A DNA stretch of 64,000 nt from Gemmatales bacterium (lineage in GTDB: Bacteria > Planctomycetota > Planctomycetia > Gemmatales > Gemmataceae): assembly GCA_026004675.1 (NCBI GenBank), contig BPJP01000001.1:868001-932000 (forward strand), written 5' to 3'. Below are positions 53,357 through 63,734 of this stretch, piece by piece. The notes beneath the pieces are model-generated. The model was not told where the DNA came from, made no database searches, and was given only the letters and a program-made list of their open reading frames with translations. How positions within the stretch are numbered: position 1 is the stretch's first letter; each line of letters opens with the position of its first letter. Both the position numbers and the translations under genes were made by a program.

Positions 53357-54841
53357 ATGTTGGAAGCCAGCAAACAAGTTCTGCTCGACCAGTTGATCGA
53401 CGCCTACTGCGAAGAGCGACTGGACGCGTCGCAGATGGAGCGACTGGAAGGTCTGCTGATCAACGACCCAGCTGCCCAATCGTATTACCTTGCGCGAGTG
53501 GACCTGCACAATTCGTTGCGCTGGCGAATCAACTCGGAAACAACGCGTCGGGCGTTGGGCGAATTGAAAAAGGCGGGTGTGGGCGTTCCGCCGTCTGATC
53601 AAAGGAAGCGAGAAGTTGTTTCATTGCGGTGGTGGCCTTGGGCTGCGGCAGCTGCCATCGCGCTGTTCGTCTTTTTGAGCCAATGGCGGAATTCCGATCG
53701 TGGAAAGGAAACGATTCCGCCGGTTGCCCGGTCTGGTCATCCGGTCGATAACGAACAAAAAACAGCTGTCGAAGATTCGCTAGCCGAGATCATCGAAAGC
53801 CGCGGTGCCGTGTGGGCGAAAAAACCCGACGGCCCACTTTCAGCAGGCAAATTCCATCTGCAAGCCGGGATGGCCCGTTTGCGTTTCAAGAACGGGTCGA
53901 CCGTTTCCCTGCGTGGACCGGCAAGTTTCGAATTGCGGGATTCGGACAGTTTTTATCTGCATGAAGGGACCTTGACGGCGTTCGTCCCGCCCCAGGCACA
54001 AGGCTTTGCGGTGTCGACTCCCAGCGTTCGGGTGACAGAAGCAGGGACGGAGTATGGCCTGCATAGGGGAGCCAACATCACGAAGTTGGCCGTGTTTCGC
54101 GGCGAGATCGAGGCCGAAGTAGACAGCGATTACCTGGGGTTGAAGCAGACCTTTCGCCTGACGCGAAACGACGGCATGGCCGTGGACCACTACGGCGCAG
54201 TGACAACGTCGATCATTGGCGACCACCACTGCTTCGCCGGCCTTCGCCAGGCTCCTGACCTGCACATACCACAGGTTGCTAACGGGAGTTTCGAATACCC
54301 GAAGACCGACCGGTTCACGTCGATGGCTCCGGCTGGTTGGGAGCTTCTCGCCCATCCGGTCGCCAATGCCGACCTGATGGACGTGTCAGCCGGGACGATT
54401 CTCGCTGGTGAAAACGGCGAAGGCGTGCCAGCGGCGCCGCTCGGTCGACAATGGGCCTATCTCAATGCCCGCACCTTTGCCGATGGTCGCTCGGTCTACA
54501 CCAGCATGCACCAATCGGTGGGGCTTGTCGTGGCAGGCGTGACTTATGAACTCAAGGCGATGGTAGGTCGGCAAAAAGGCCTGGCCGAATGCGAGTACGA
54601 GATCGGCCTTTATGCCGGCTCCCGTTCGGATGGACCGGTCAGCCGGCTGCAGGTGTGGCGATCGCCGGCACTTCCCCCCGCCGGCAAAGCGCTGCCCGTT
54701 TGCTTGACCTACCACTCGCCTTTACACACTCCCTACCGCGACGACGAATTGTTCATCGTCATTCGCGCGATCCCAGGCGATAAACCAGGCGTTCGGCGGA
54801 TTTTGATCGATGATGTTCGGTTGTCGATTTTGCGCCCGTAA
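53357..54841 (+). CDS. FecR-like anti-sigma/membrane protein
   Basis: The 494-residue protein has a cytoplasmic N-terminus with an anti-sigma-like helical region (LLDQLIDAYCEERLDASQME), one transmembrane helix (WWPWAAAAAIALFVFLSQW, about 93-111) and an extracytoplasmic FecR beta-domain (LSAGKFHLQAGMARLRFKNG followed by STVSLRGPASFEL, and FAVSTPSVRVTEAGTEYGLH). The C-terminal part (about 310-490) is a carbohydrate-binding-like jelly roll (VANGSFEYPKTDRFTSMAPA followed by GWELL). FecR-type proteins pass external signals to a cognate ECF sigma factor, which here lies 10 bases upstream. The jelly-roll suggests sensing or binding a polymer. Confidence 0.85.
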   Translation: MLEASKQVLLDQLIDAYCEERLDASQMERLEGLLINDPAAQSYYLARVDLHNSLRWRINSETTRRALGELKKAGVGVPPSDQRKREVVSLRWWPWAAAAAIALFVFLSQWRNSDRGKETIPPVARSGHPVDNEQKTAVEDSLAEIIESRGAVWAKKPDGPLSAGKFHLQAGMARLRFKNGSTVSLRGPASFELRDSDSFYLHEGTLTAFVPPQAQGFAVSTPSVRVTEAGTEYGLHRGANITKLAVFRGEIEAEVDSDYLGLKQTFRLTRNDGMAVDHYGAVTTSIIGDHHCFAGLRQAPDLHIPQVANGSFEYPKTDRFTSMAPAGWELLAHPVANADLMDVSAGTILAGENGEGVPAAPLGRQWAYLNARTFADGRSVYTSMHQSVGLVVAGVTYELKAMVGRQKGLAECEYEIGLYAGSRSDGPVSRLQVWRSPALPPAGKALPVCLTYHSPLHTPYRDDELFIVIRAIPGDKPGVRRILIDDVRLSILRP

Positions 54842-54879
54842 ACGAACCTGACCCTCCTGGCATGGGCGAGCGGAAAACA

Positions 54880-57800
54880 ATGAAAACTCCTCGAAGGAAA
54901 CCAAAGATGCGACTGGGAATTCTCATCCGTTCAATCGCGTTCTTTGCCCTGGGCATGAGTGCTGTGAGTGGCCTCGATGATGCCTTCGCTGCCGAACCGG
55001 CGGTTGATTTCAAGCGTGACATCGAGCCTATTTTCAAAGCCCATTGCTACCGCTGCCACGGCGACAAGAAGCGCAAAGGCGGGCTTCGACTCACAAACAA
55101 ACGCGACGCTTTCGCCCCCGCCGATTCGGGCAAAATCGCTATCCAGCCAGGAAAGACTTCCGCCAGCCCAATTATCCAACACGTCACCAGCACCGATCCG
55201 AGCAAACGCATGCCGCCGACGGGAAAGCCCCTCACAGCCCAGGAAATCCAACGACTCCGCGATTGGATCGACCAGGGGGCAATCTGGCCGGACGACCCAG
55301 CCACCAAACATTGGGCCTATGTCAAACCGCAAAAATCACCACGTCCCAGCGTGAAACGGGCCGACTGGCCGATCAACGACATCGATTACTTTGTTCTGGC
55401 CAGAATGGAAGAACAAGGGTTGTCGCCCTCCCCGCCACTGGACCGGGCACGTTGGCTTCGCCGCGTCTACCTGGCACTGATAGGGATTCCGCCTTCTGTT
55501 GAAGAAGTCGATGCTTTTCTCGAAGATGCATCTCCCAACGCCTATGAGAAAGTCGTCGATAGGCTGCTGGCATCACCGCAATATGGGGAGCGCTGGGCCA
55601 GACCCTGGCTCGACCTGGCCCGTTATGCCGATTCGAACGGCTACCAGGCCGACCAGCTTCGCGACAGCTGGGCCTATCGAGACTGGGTCATCAAAGCCTT
55701 GAACCAGGATATGCGTTTCGATCAATTCGTCATCGAACAGTTGGCGGGCGATCTGCTCCCCAATGCGACGATCGACCAGAAGATCGCCACCGGATTTCAC
55801 CGCACCGTGACGTGCAACGTCGAGGCGGGCGTCCATCCGGAAGAAAACCGGGTCAACCAGGTCTTCGATCGTGTGAATACGACGGGCATCGTGTTCCTGG
55901 GAACGACCTTGGAGTGCGCCCAGTGCCACAATCACAAGTACGATCCATTCACGCAGAAAGAGTATTACCAGCTCTTTGCCTATTTCAACAACACGCCGTT
56001 GGAAGTGAAGCAAACCGGCGGCGTCACGTATGATTTTGTCGGTCCCAAAATGTTATTGCCTTTACCTCCTGAACAGCGCGCTCGACGGCAAGAGCTTGAA
56101 ACCCGCTTGCAGCTCTTGAAGCAGCAAAAGGCCGAGCAGGCGGCAGCCGACAAGAAAAAAATGATCGAATGGGAACGGGATGTTTTGGCTGCTTTGAAGA
56201 ACCCGCCACGCTGGCAGGTCTTGAATGTCGACCATTTCGAATCGACCGGCGGGGAACAATTCCAAATCCTCGACGACCAGTCAGTTCTCATCGGCGGTTC
56301 GGTACCCGGAACGTCGGTCTATACCATTTGGAGTGAAACCAGGTTATCCGGCATCACCGGCTTCAAAGTCGAAACACTGACGCACGAGTCGCTGCCGGGC
56401 AAAGGGCCGGGACGCGGCGACGATGAACGCACGAATTTCATACTCAGCGAATTCAGCGTGGAAATCGAGCAGAACGGCAAAACCACAGAAGTCGAACTGC
56501 ACGGCGCCGAAGCCGATTTTTCGCAGCGAGGCTGGGAGGTGCACAAAGCGATCGACGGCGACCGCACAACCGGCTGGGCCATCGCTCCACAGTTTCACAA
56601 GCCGCACTACGCTACCTTTCGCACAAAGCAGCCCATTGGCAAAGGCGAACCCATCAAGTTGAAATTCTCATTGGATCAGAACTATGGCCGGGGCAGAACG
56701 ATCGGCAGAGTTCGTCTTTCCGCTCTGGTGGGCGATCCCGCCGTCGCCGATGTTCCCCAATCCGTCAAGGCCATCCTTCTCAAGAAAACTCGTACAAGCG
56801 CGGAACAAAAGCAATTGGCCGCCTATTTCACCAAGGCCAATCCTCGGTCCCAGCAAATCGACGCCGAGATCCAAGAAGTCCAGCGCGAATTGAACCAACT
56901 CCAGCCTCCCTCGACCCTGATCATGGTCGAAATGGAGAAGCCTCGCGTCACGCATGTTCTCCAACGAGGCGATTACCTCAAGAAAGGCGAGCGCGTGGAA
57001 CCGGGAACTCCCGCTGCATTGCACCCCTTGGACCCCGCTTTGCCTCGCAACCGATTGGGCCTCGCCAAATGGCTTGTCGATCGGGACAACCCCCTTTTGG
57101 CACGGGTCACGGTCAATCGCTGGTGGGATGAGATTTTCGGCCGACCTATCGTCTCGACCCCCGAGGATTTCGGTTCCCAGGCAGAGCCGCCCACGCATCC
57201 GAAACTCCTCGACTGGCTGGCGGTCGAGTTCATGGATCATGGCTGGTCGCCGAAACACATTCACAAACTGATGGTCCTGTCGGCGACATTCCGCCAGTCG
57301 TCACGGACCACGCCAGAACTATGGGAGCGCGATCCGGAGAACAAATGGTATGCCCGCGGGCCGCGTTTTCGCATGTCGGCCGAGATGATCCGCGATTCCG
57401 CGCTCAAGGCGTCCGGTTTGCTGTGCACGAAAATGGGGGGCAAACCGATCATGCCGTTCCAGCCTCCAGGAATCTGGCGGACGGTTGGCCGAAACGCCCC
57501 CAAATGGGTCGAAGCCACCAACGAAGACCGCTTCCGCCGCGGCATTTACGTGGTGTGGCGACGAGCAGCCCCCTATCCCAGCTTCGTCAACTTCGACGGA
57601 CCCGATCGTGCCGCCTGCGTCGTGAAACGCCCTCGTACCAATACCCCCTTGCAGGCTCTGACGCTCTTGAACGACATGGCTTACGTGGAAATGGCTCTCT
57701 CGTTGGCGCAGCACATGCTCGTCGATCGGCCGAATGCCTCGGTGAAAGACAAATTGATCTACGGCTTTCGCCGTTGCCTGTCGCGCCGTCCCAACGACAA

Positions 57801-57996
57801 AGAACTCGCCATCCTGGCTCGCCTGCTGCAAACTTCGTTGGAGAACTACCGGCGCGATCCCAAAGCCGCTGCCGATCTTGTTTCTTCCAGCAAAGGCTTC
57901 AAGCCGGCTCATAACATCGATCCGGTGCAATTGGCTGCCTGGTTCTGCGTCGCCAACGCCTTATTGAATCTCGACGAAACCATCACCCGAGGATAA
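54880..57996 (+). CDS. Planctomycete cytochrome C / DUF1549 / DUF1553 (PSD1) protein
   Basis: An intact secreted protein of about 1,038 residues. A basic n-region and signal helix ([20 protein letters not shown]) precede heme motif CYRCH near residue 58. DUF1549 follows ([40 protein letters not shown]) with a second motif [14 protein letters not shown], a central coiled region and a discoidin-like beta domain ([20 protein letters not shown]), then DUF1553 ([58 protein letters not shown]). ATGs at 54862, 54880 and 54907 are all possible; 54907 has AAGGAA upstream. It is followed after 5 bases by a DUF1501 gene. The biochemical role is not established; extracytoplasmic electron transfer or substrate modification is inferred. 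Confidence 0.9.
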   Translation: MKTPRRKPKMRLGILIRSIAFFALGMSAVSGLDDAFAAEPAVDFKRDIEPIFKAHCYRCHGDKKRKGGLRLTNKRDAFAPADSGKIAIQPGKTSASPIIQHVTSTDPSKRMPPTGKPLTAQEIQRLRDWIDQGAIWPDDPATKHWAYVKPQKSPRPSVKRADWPINDIDYFVLARMEEQGLSPSPPLDRARWLRRVYLALIGIPPSVEEVDAFLEDASPNAYEKVVDRLLASPQYGERWARPWLDLARYADSNGYQADQLRDSWAYRDWVIKALNQDMRFDQFVIEQLAGDLLPNATIDQKIATGFHRTVTCNVEAGVHPEENRVNQVFDRVNTTGIVFLGTTLECAQCHNHKYDPFTQKEYYQLFAYFNNTPLEVKQTGGVTYDFVGPKMLLPLPPEQRARRQELETRLQLLKQQKAEQAAADKKKMIEWERDVLAALKNPPRWQVLNVDHFESTGGEQFQILDDQSVLIGGSVPGTSVYTIWSETRLSGITGFKVETLTHESLPGKGPGRGDDERTNFILSEFSVEIEQNGKTTEVELHGAEADFSQRGWEVHKAIDGDRTTGWAIAPQFHKPHYATFRTKQPIGKGEPIKLKFSLDQNYGRGRTIGRVRLSALVGDPAVADVPQSVKAILLKKTRTSAEQKQLAAYFTKANPRSQQIDAEIQEVQRELNQLQPPSTLIMVEMEKPRVTHVLQRGDYLKKGERVEPGTPAALHPLDPALPRNRLGLAKWLVDRDNPLLARVTVNRWWDEIFGRPIVSTPEDFGSQAEPPTHPKLLDWLAVEFMDHGWSPKHIHKLMVLSATFRQSSRTTPELWERDPENKWYARGPRFRMSAEMIRDSALKASGLLCTKMGGKPIMPFQPPGIWRTVGRNAPKWVEATNEDRFRRGIYVVWRRAAPYPSFVNFDGPDRAACVVKRPRTNTPLQALTLLNDMAYVEMALSLAQHMLVDRPNASVKDKLIYGFRRCLSRRPNDKELAILARLLQTSLENYRRDPKAAADLVSSSKGFKPAHNIDPVQLAAWFCVANALLNLDETITRG

Positions 57997-58001
57997 GACC
58001 A

Positions 58002-59453
58002 ATGAACGTTTTCGCTGAATCGATCGTGCACATGACGCGGCGCCATCTCTTGCAGCAACTCGGTTACGGCATCGGTGCGTTGGCACTCGCGTCCTTATTC
58101 AACGAAGACGCCAGCGGCGCGGACGAAAACCGTACCGACCACTTGGCGCCCAAGCCGAGCCACTTTCCCGCCAAAGCGAAAAACGTGATTTACATCCATC
58201 TGGTCGGGGCGCCGTCGCACCTGGACCTGTTCGATTACAAACCGGAGCTGCAAAAACGGGACGGGCAGCTTTGTCCCGACGAAATGTTCGAAGGCAAGCG
58301 CCTCGCCTTTATTCGAACCAAGCCGACTTTGTTGGGCACGCCGAAAAAGCAGGAATTCGCTTTTCGCCGCTGCGGACGATCGGGCATCACCATTTCCAAC
58401 CTTTTGCCCCATTTGCAAACGGTTGCCGACGAGATCACGTTCATCCGCACGATGCATACAGACCATTTCAACCATGCGCCAGCACAGATGTTTTTACTGA
58501 CCGGTTTTCCGCGTTTCGGCCGACCCAGTATCGGTGCGTGGGCGACCTACGGTTTGGGCAGCGCCAACCGGAACCTCCCCGGGTTCGTCGTTCTCATCAC
58601 CGGCCAGGTTCTCGGCGCTGGCAATAGTGCCTGGGGGAGCGGGTTTCTGCCCACGGTTTACCAGGGAGTCGAATTCCGCAGCCAAGGCGATCCGGTGCTG
58701 TTCTTGTCCGATCCCAAAGGCCTTGATCGGAAAGGGCGAAAATCCATCGTCGAAGCCGTCAACAATTTGAATCGCCTCCAGCTTGCCGACCTGGGCGATC
58801 CGGAAATCGCCACACGCATCGATCAATACGAGCTGGCCTTTCGCATGCAGACGTCCGTGCCCGAACTGATGGACATCAACTCCGAGCCGAAACAGATTCA
58901 CGAACTGTACGGCACCGAACCAGGCAAGACCAGCTTTGCGAATAATTGCTTGCTGGCCCGGCGGCTCGTGGAACGGGGCGTGCGCTTTGTGCAACTGTTC
59001 GATCAGGGATGGGACATGCACGGCAGCGTGTTCACCCGTTTGCCGCAAAAAGCCAAACAAGTGGATCGCCCGATCGCGGCTCTGATCAAAGATTTGAAAC
59101 AGCGCGGCTTGCTCGATGAAACGCTCGTCATCTGGTCGGCCGAGTTCGGCCGAACGCCTATGGCCCAAGGCAGAAACAGCACCGGCCAGATGACCCGCGC
59201 CGGTCGCGACCATCACAAGGAAGCCTATACGGTCTGGATCGCTGGTGGCGGCGTCAAACGTGGTTTCGTCTATGGCAAGACGGACGATCTCGGCTACGCC
59301 GTCGCCGAGAAACCCATGCACGTCCACGATTTCAACGCCACTCTCCTCTACCTGCTGGGCATGGATCACACCCGATTGACCTTCAAACACCAGGGCAGGC
59401 AATACCGATTGACCGATGTGCACGGCGAAGTCGCCCACGAGATCATCGCCTGA
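58002..59453 (+). CDS. DUF1501 (sulfatase-fold) exported protein
   Basis: A 483-residue protein of the DUF1501 family. [19 protein letters not shown] near the N-terminus is a twin-arginine type signal. Conserved features include [72 protein letters not shown] and [20 protein letters not shown], the Asp/His-rich pattern of the alkaline-phosphatase/sulfatase fold. It starts 5 bases after the PSD1 gene, the usual planctomycete pairing, and AGGATAAG precedes the ATG. The substrate is unknown. Translocation by the Tat system suggests a folded, cofactor-containing protein. Confidence 0.92.
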   Translation: MNVFAESIVHMTRRHLLQQLGYGIGALALASLFNEDASGADENRTDHLAPKPSHFPAKAKNVIYIHLVGAPSHLDLFDYKPELQKRDGQLCPDEMFEGKRLAFIRTKPTLLGTPKKQEFAFRRCGRSGITISNLLPHLQTVADEITFIRTMHTDHFNHAPAQMFLLTGFPRFGRPSIGAWATYGLGSANRNLPGFVVLITGQVLGAGNSAWGSGFLPTVYQGVEFRSQGDPVLFLSDPKGLDRKGRKSIVEAVNNLNRLQLADLGDPEIATRIDQYELAFRMQTSVPELMDINSEPKQIHELYGTEPGKTSFANNCLLARRLVERGVRFVQLFDQGWDMHGSVFTRLPQKAKQVDRPIAALIKDLKQRGLLDETLVIWSAEFGRTPMAQGRNSTGQMTRAGRDHHKEAYTVWIAGGGVKRGFVYGKTDDLGYAVAEKPMHVHDFNATLLYLLGMDHTRLTFKHQGRQYRLTDVHGEVAHEIIA

Positions 59454-59502
59454 CCCCGACCGAAGGTCTCTACAAACGACGTTGCTCGAAGCTATAAAGC
59501 CG

Positions 59503-59531
59503 GACGGCGGAAAGGAGATCTTTCCGCCGTC
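59503..59531. terminator. Bidirectional terminator hairpin
   Basis: GACGGCGGAAAG (59503-59514), loop GAGAT, CTTTCCGCCGTC (59520-59531): a perfect 12-bp stem. It lies between the convergent DUF1501 gene (stop 59453) and the secreted-protein gene (stop 59561) and can serve both strands. Confidence 0.8.
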
Positions 59532-59560
59532 TGTCTGATTGCGTCGTTGGCAGCCAGCGA

Positions 59561-61288
59561 TTAGTTGATATTCGCGCCGCCGAACTTGGCTTGCAGCTTG
59601 CCAATGTAGACGCCGATCGCGGTCATGGTTTCACCGGGCAAGACGAACCGCGTTTCGCATCCCGTGCGGGAAACCTTCACCGTCCAGGCAAGCGGCGGAG
59701 ACTTGGGAAAGTCCGGGAAATCCAAGGGCATGAATTGCTTGACGATCGCGGTAGAGAATTTCGCCAGACCGGCTGGGCTGACGTAGACAGCTAACTGGGA
59801 GCCCTTTGGCAGCAGAGCGTCCGTCTTGGCGACTTGGGCATCCTGCGAAAACTCCCCTTTCCCTGCCTTGAGATGCTTTTCCATTTCCTTCGGCGTAACG
59901 TAGCCGAACACAATGTTCGTTTTGTTGACAGCGACGATCGTTGCGGTCATTTTGCCGCCTTTGCCGACCAACGCTTCGATGATTCGTTTGAAATTCGGGT
60001 CCGGCACGACATTGAAGGTATCGGATAGATCCATGACGACGACCAGCGCGGGTTTGCCCGCCACTTTGGCCCTGGAAAACTGATACTCTGGTCCCTCGCT
60101 TTCTTTCGCCAGTTTGTTCAGCTGCTCAAGCGATTTGGCATAGTTGTCGAGATATTTTTCGGCGTCTGTCGTAGTCGCGACGCCAAAGGTGTTGGAAAAG
60201 ATCGGCGTGTCCGGCTTGTTCACGCCCCACACGAAGGACGAGCTACGCAGGTCTGTCATAAGTGGTTTTGCCGCCTCGAGCGCTTTGACCGCCTCCTGCA
60301 CCTCCTTGTCGTCGATGCCTTTGAGCAGACCAACCATCCAATCGGCGAAAAGGCCGTACGTTTTTCCTGGGATATAGGCACCGCCCGCGAAGACGAAATC
60401 CCCGCCGGGAACGCCAGCGAAGAGGCCGCCTTCGGGAACCTTCAATTCGCCAGCGAACTTGGCCAGATTCCCACCTTCGGCGAAGAATACCTTCGCATCC
60501 AGAATCAAGTCGCTCGTCTTGGCATTCAGCTTGGCGCCAGCGGCGACGTGCGTGATTTCTTTTTCCGGCGTTTTCAGGAACGCATCCAGATCGTCCACCC
60601 AGCGCATCATCATCTTTTGGAGTTTGTCCAGTTCTGGATTGCCGGTGGGCTGCAATTCTTCCTTTCCTTCCTTGATTCCTTCGCGCATGGCCTTGGCGAG
60701 CGTCCGGATGCCATTGGTCGTAATGACCATCGAGAAATCGTTGTTGCCCAGCCACGTGCGCAACGGCTTCACCTCGTCAGCGATGCTCTGGGTGGCTTCA
60801 AGAACGTTATTCAGATATTTGCGACTGCGTTTTTTGCCTTCGGCGATAACGGCAAAGGTACCTTTTTGCACCACCAGCGACTTCTCGCCGGCAATGGTGA
60901 TTTCCCGAATCTTGCCTTTGGCCTTTTTCGGCTCGAATTGCCCAATGAAATCCTCGTAGTCGGAAACCGGAATGAAGAGAAGCAAACCGGCGTCGTCTTG
61001 GGGTTTGTCTTTGTCAGCAAAAAAGGCACCGACCACCGTCCCTTTTTCGTTCAGCCCTTTCTCGATAGCCAGCTGGCTCTTGACCAGATCCAGTGCGTCC
61101 ATGGGCGGAGCACCGATCTTCGTGGCCAAAGTCTTGAGTTTCGCATTCACATCCGAAACTTGATTGATGATGACGAGGCCGACCGCATCGCTGGGGACGG
61201 CCTTCAACGCTTCGTCGACTTGCGCTGGCGCCGGCGAGACGAACAGGCACGCCACCAGGGCGGCCGACACTACTGCACGCAGACTCAT
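59561..61288 (-). CDS. Secreted planctomycetal protein of unknown function
   Basis: The 575-residue protein has a clear signal peptide (MSLRAVVSAALVACLFVSPA) and no other transmembrane segment. The mature part starts QVDEALKAVPSDAVGLVIIN and has repeated alpha/beta segments (VVGAFFADKDKPQDDAGLLL, GGDFVFAGGAYIPGKTYGLF, ATIVAVNKTNIVFGYVTPKE). This layout is familiar from large paralogous families of uncharacterised planctomycete secreted proteins, in which an N-terminal 'VPSDA' segment opens the mature chain. I see no catalytic motif and no Cys-x-x-Cys-His. It is a single gene, convergent with the DUF1501 cassette. Confidence 0.7.
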   Translation of the reverse strand: MSLRAVVSAALVACLFVSPAPAQVDEALKAVPSDAVGLVIINQVSDVNAKLKTLATKIGAPPMDALDLVKSQLAIEKGLNEKGTVVGAFFADKDKPQDDAGLLLFIPVSDYEDFIGQFEPKKAKGKIREITIAGEKSLVVQKGTFAVIAEGKKRSRKYLNNVLEATQSIADEVKPLRTWLGNNDFSMVITTNGIRTLAKAMREGIKEGKEELQPTGNPELDKLQKMMMRWVDDLDAFLKTPEKEITHVAAGAKLNAKTSDLILDAKVFFAEGGNLAKFAGELKVPEGGLFAGVPGGDFVFAGGAYIPGKTYGLFADWMVGLLKGIDDKEVQEAVKALEAAKPLMTDLRSSSFVWGVNKPDTPIFSNTFGVATTTDAEKYLDNYAKSLEQLNKLAKESEGPEYQFSRAKVAGKPALVVVMDLSDTFNVVPDPNFKRIIEALVGKGGKMTATIVAVNKTNIVFGYVTPKEMEKHLKAGKGEFSQDAQVAKTDALLPKGSQLAVYVSPAGLAKFSTAIVKQFMPLDFPDFPKSPPLAWTVKVSRTGCETRFVLPGETMTAIGVYIGKLQAKFGGANIN

Positions 61289-61648
61289 GGGTTTTCCTCC
61301 GCTTTTCGTTGATGGACGGCGGGTGGGACCAGGTCCCTCCCCTGCCGTATTCTAGGCGCGAACGGGCGCACCTTCCCATTGAAGAATACCTTCGTCAACC
61401 TAGAAAAGATTCACACGAAGTCCAGCCAATGGATATTCGCTCAAACCCACACTTCGTTTTGGCCGAAATCTAAACTAGTGCAGCCGTTCCGCCTCTACCA
61501 GCCGATTGGCAAAAAGACTCGACATCCGCCTTAACGCCTTTCGGCGAACGGTCTTGCACCATCGACACGCTTCGCCGAACGTGCTTCGCCTGCGGCCAGA
61601 TATTCGTCCGCAGAGACGGATGCTTAAAAAAACACTGGTTGGAAAGCG
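61289..61648. other. Divergent intergenic region, no gene recognised
   Basis: This 360-base gap lies between the secreted-protein gene and the methyltransferase. Open frames within it on the minus strand run antisense into the methyltransferase and lack a start signal. I see several short CG-rich palindromes (for example CGCCTTTCGGCG) but no defensible promoter. Confidence 0.45.
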
Positions 61649-62566
61649 ATGTCCCAGAGAAATGTTTTCCCGCGGTTGCCCATCCGCCCAGCCTACTCGA
61701 CGGCATGGGGAAGGTCTTACTGCGCCGACGCCAGGGATCTGCTGCAACGTTTCCCGGATGAGTCGGTGTCGCTCGTCCTGACCTCTCCTCCGTTCGCCTT
61801 GCGGCGACAGAAAGCTTACGGCAACGTCGCGCCGAAAGAGTATATCGACTGGTTTTTGCCTTTTGCCGAGCAAATCCAGCGCATCCTGCGCGCCGACGGC
61901 AGCTTCGTTCTCGATATCGGCGGCGCGTGGAACCGCGGCTCGGCCACACGCTCCCTTTACCACTACCAGTTGGTGCTAAAATTGATCGAATCGGGATGGT
62001 TCCACCTGGCCCAGGACTTCTACTGGTATAACCCCTCGAAGCTGCCTACGCCGGCCGAATGGGTCACCATTCGCCGGACGCGAGTCAAAGACGCCGTGAC
62101 CACCCTGTGGTGGCTGTCCAAAAGCGAGAACCCCAACGCCGACAACCGCCGCGTCTTGAAGCCCTATAGCCGCTCGATGAAGCGACTCCTACGCGACGGC
62201 TACGAAGTGGCGCGACGGCCATCGCAACACGACATCTCGCCCCATTTTCGCCGAGACAACGGCGGCGCCATCCCCCCCAATCTCCTCGCCGTCCCCAACA
62301 CCCGCTCCAACGACGACTATTTCCGCCGCTGCCGCGAAGCGGGCTTGCCGATCCATCCGGCACGCTTCCCCGATGCCGTTCCCGACTTCTTCATTCGCTT
62401 TCTTACCGAGCCGGGCCAACTGGTCGTCGATCCTTTCGCCGGCAGCAACGTCACCGGCTACGTCGCCGAATCCCTCAACCGACGCTGGATCGCCATCGAA
62501 ATCAACGCCGACTACGTCAGCGGCTCCCGCCTGCGCTTCGGCTCCCCGAAAAAAAACGCGGCCTGA
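61649..62566 (+). CDS. DNA methyltransferase, beta-class N4-cytosine/N6-adenine type
   Basis: The 305-residue enzyme has the catalytic motif IV TSPPF early (about residues 45-49, VSLVLTSPPFALRRQ) and the SAM-binding FxGxG-type motif late (VVDPFAGSNVTGYVAESLNR, about 264-283), the beta arrangement. TSPPF/Y is typical of N4-cytosine enzymes, although N6-adenine members exist. The middle (about 130-230) is the target-recognition region (YSRSMKRLLRDGYEV, RRDNGGAIPPNLLAVPN). No restriction endonuclease is adjacent, so it is probably an orphan regulator or an anti-restriction enzyme. GGAAAG precedes the ATG. Confidence 0.87.
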   Translation: MSQRNVFPRLPIRPAYSTAWGRSYCADARDLLQRFPDESVSLVLTSPPFALRRQKAYGNVAPKEYIDWFLPFAEQIQRILRADGSFVLDIGGAWNRGSATRSLYHYQLVLKLIESGWFHLAQDFYWYNPSKLPTPAEWVTIRRTRVKDAVTTLWWLSKSENPNADNRRVLKPYSRSMKRLLRDGYEVARRPSQHDISPHFRRDNGGAIPPNLLAVPNTRSNDDYFRRCREAGLPIHPARFPDAVPDFFIRFLTEPGQLVVDPFAGSNVTGYVAESLNRRWIAIEINADYVSGSRLRFGSPKKNAA

Positions 62567-62624
62567 AGGGACTCCTCTGCCGCTGGCGACGACCGGCTCG
62601 GCTCGGCAAGCGCTCCCTCCTCCC

Positions 62625-63203
62625 TCAATCGTCGCCGGTGATCAGCACCGTATCCCGCTGCGATTGCTTTTCAAGCACCCGGCGCAGACGCTCCCGGGCC
62701 TGATACAACCTGCGTTTGATCGTGCCGATCGGAACACCGAACTCCCGTGCCATCTCCCTCACAGACAGATCTCGGTAGTAGAATGCTTCCAACGTGGCGC
62801 GGTCGCGTGGCTTCAACCGCTTCAGTCCGGCCAGCGTTGCATGGCATCGCTCCGCCCGCTGCAATTCTTCGATCGGCAACCGATTGCTGTCAGGAGTGGT
62901 GTCGAGCACCGCGGTCGCGGCTGGCCGAACCGGGCCACGACGCGTCAGACGGTTGAGCGCCAGACGGTCGGTGATCCGACGAATCCAGCCAGGAAAATGG
63001 GCCGGATCCCGCAGTTGCTCGAGCCGCGTCATCGCACGCACAAACACCTCCTGCGTCAAATCGTTCGCGTCGCTTTCGTTACGCAGCCGCGCAAGGGCAA
63101 CGCTGTACACGACACGCCTGAAACGCTTGACCACTTCCCCGTATGCCGACCGGTCACCGGCAGCGGCCCGTCGAACCAAATGGACGATTTCGTTTGCTCG
63201 CAT
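62625..63203 (-). CDS. ECF RNA polymerase sigma factor
   Basis: A 192-residue sigma-70-family factor: region 2 (GDRSAYGEVVKRFRRVVYSV, LARLRNESDANDLTQEVFVR, HFPGWIRRITDRLALNRLTR) and region 4 (LKPRDRATLEAFYYRDLSVR, EFGVPIGTIKRRLYQARERL). A C-terminal tail of about 15 residues follows. The start at 63203 is chosen because region 2 begins soon after; longer forms add Pro/Arg-rich sequence. No anti-sigma gene is recognised nearby. It is separate from the FecR-linked sigma factor at 52816. Confidence 0.9.
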   Translation of the reverse strand: MRANEIVHLVRRAAAGDRSAYGEVVKRFRRVVYSVALARLRNESDANDLTQEVFVRAMTRLEQLRDPAHFPGWIRRITDRLALNRLTRRGPVRPAATAVLDTTPDSNRLPIEELQRAERCHATLAGLKRLKPRDRATLEAFYYRDLSVREMAREFGVPIGTIKRRLYQARERLRRVLEKQSQRDTVLITGDD

Positions 63204-63734
63204 GTTGGTTTCCACTACGCCCGACCCATACCGTTCCCCAATCTTTGCCGACTCCCCTGGCTGCCGCGCGGCGCAATTCGGGCGCCTCGGCCGCATCGGT
63301 TCACAGCCAATCGGCACAACACGATCACGAACTATCAATCGTTGACGCGCATCCTCGGTTTCACACGGGCGCCGGACGCATCGACAACCCCATCAGCCAG
63401 GCCGCCGACACGTGCCTCCGGCACAGGTGGAAGGGAAGACTCCGTAGCGGAAGCCGACCCAGGGTCAGCATGGAACCCCAGCGGGCGACCTTCTCTGCCA
63501 TGCCGGCAGCAACCATGCGATACAGTTTTTCGGATTCCATCTTCCTTCTGACCATGGGCGACCTCCACAATCGGCTTGGACATGCTTCTTCGGGATAGAG
63601 AACCTTGTTTGCTAGATTATACGTCCCTTGAACCGAAAAATTTGCACCTTCTACGCATTTTCCCAAAAGGGCGATTTCCGGTCGGTGTCCGCTTCGGGTT
63701 GTGAAATGGTCAGAATCAGGAATTTGGCGTGAAT
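63204..63734. other. Intergenic region with uncertain small frames
   Basis: This 531-base stretch lies between the end of the partial gene at 63735 and the sigma-factor start at 63203. On the minus strand two overlapping frames are open: 63583-63335 (begins MSKPIVEVAHGQKEDGIRKT, GAAGAAG upstream) and another phase across 63555-63361 (KMESEKLYRMVAAGMAEKVA). Either could be a small gene, and a single indel could join them. I find no homology signal, so neither is called. Confidence 0.35.

Noticed and set aside
61470..61949. Minus-strand genes opposite the methyltransferase start
   Set aside because: Arg-rich antisense frames with no start signal, overlapping a clear methyltransferase.
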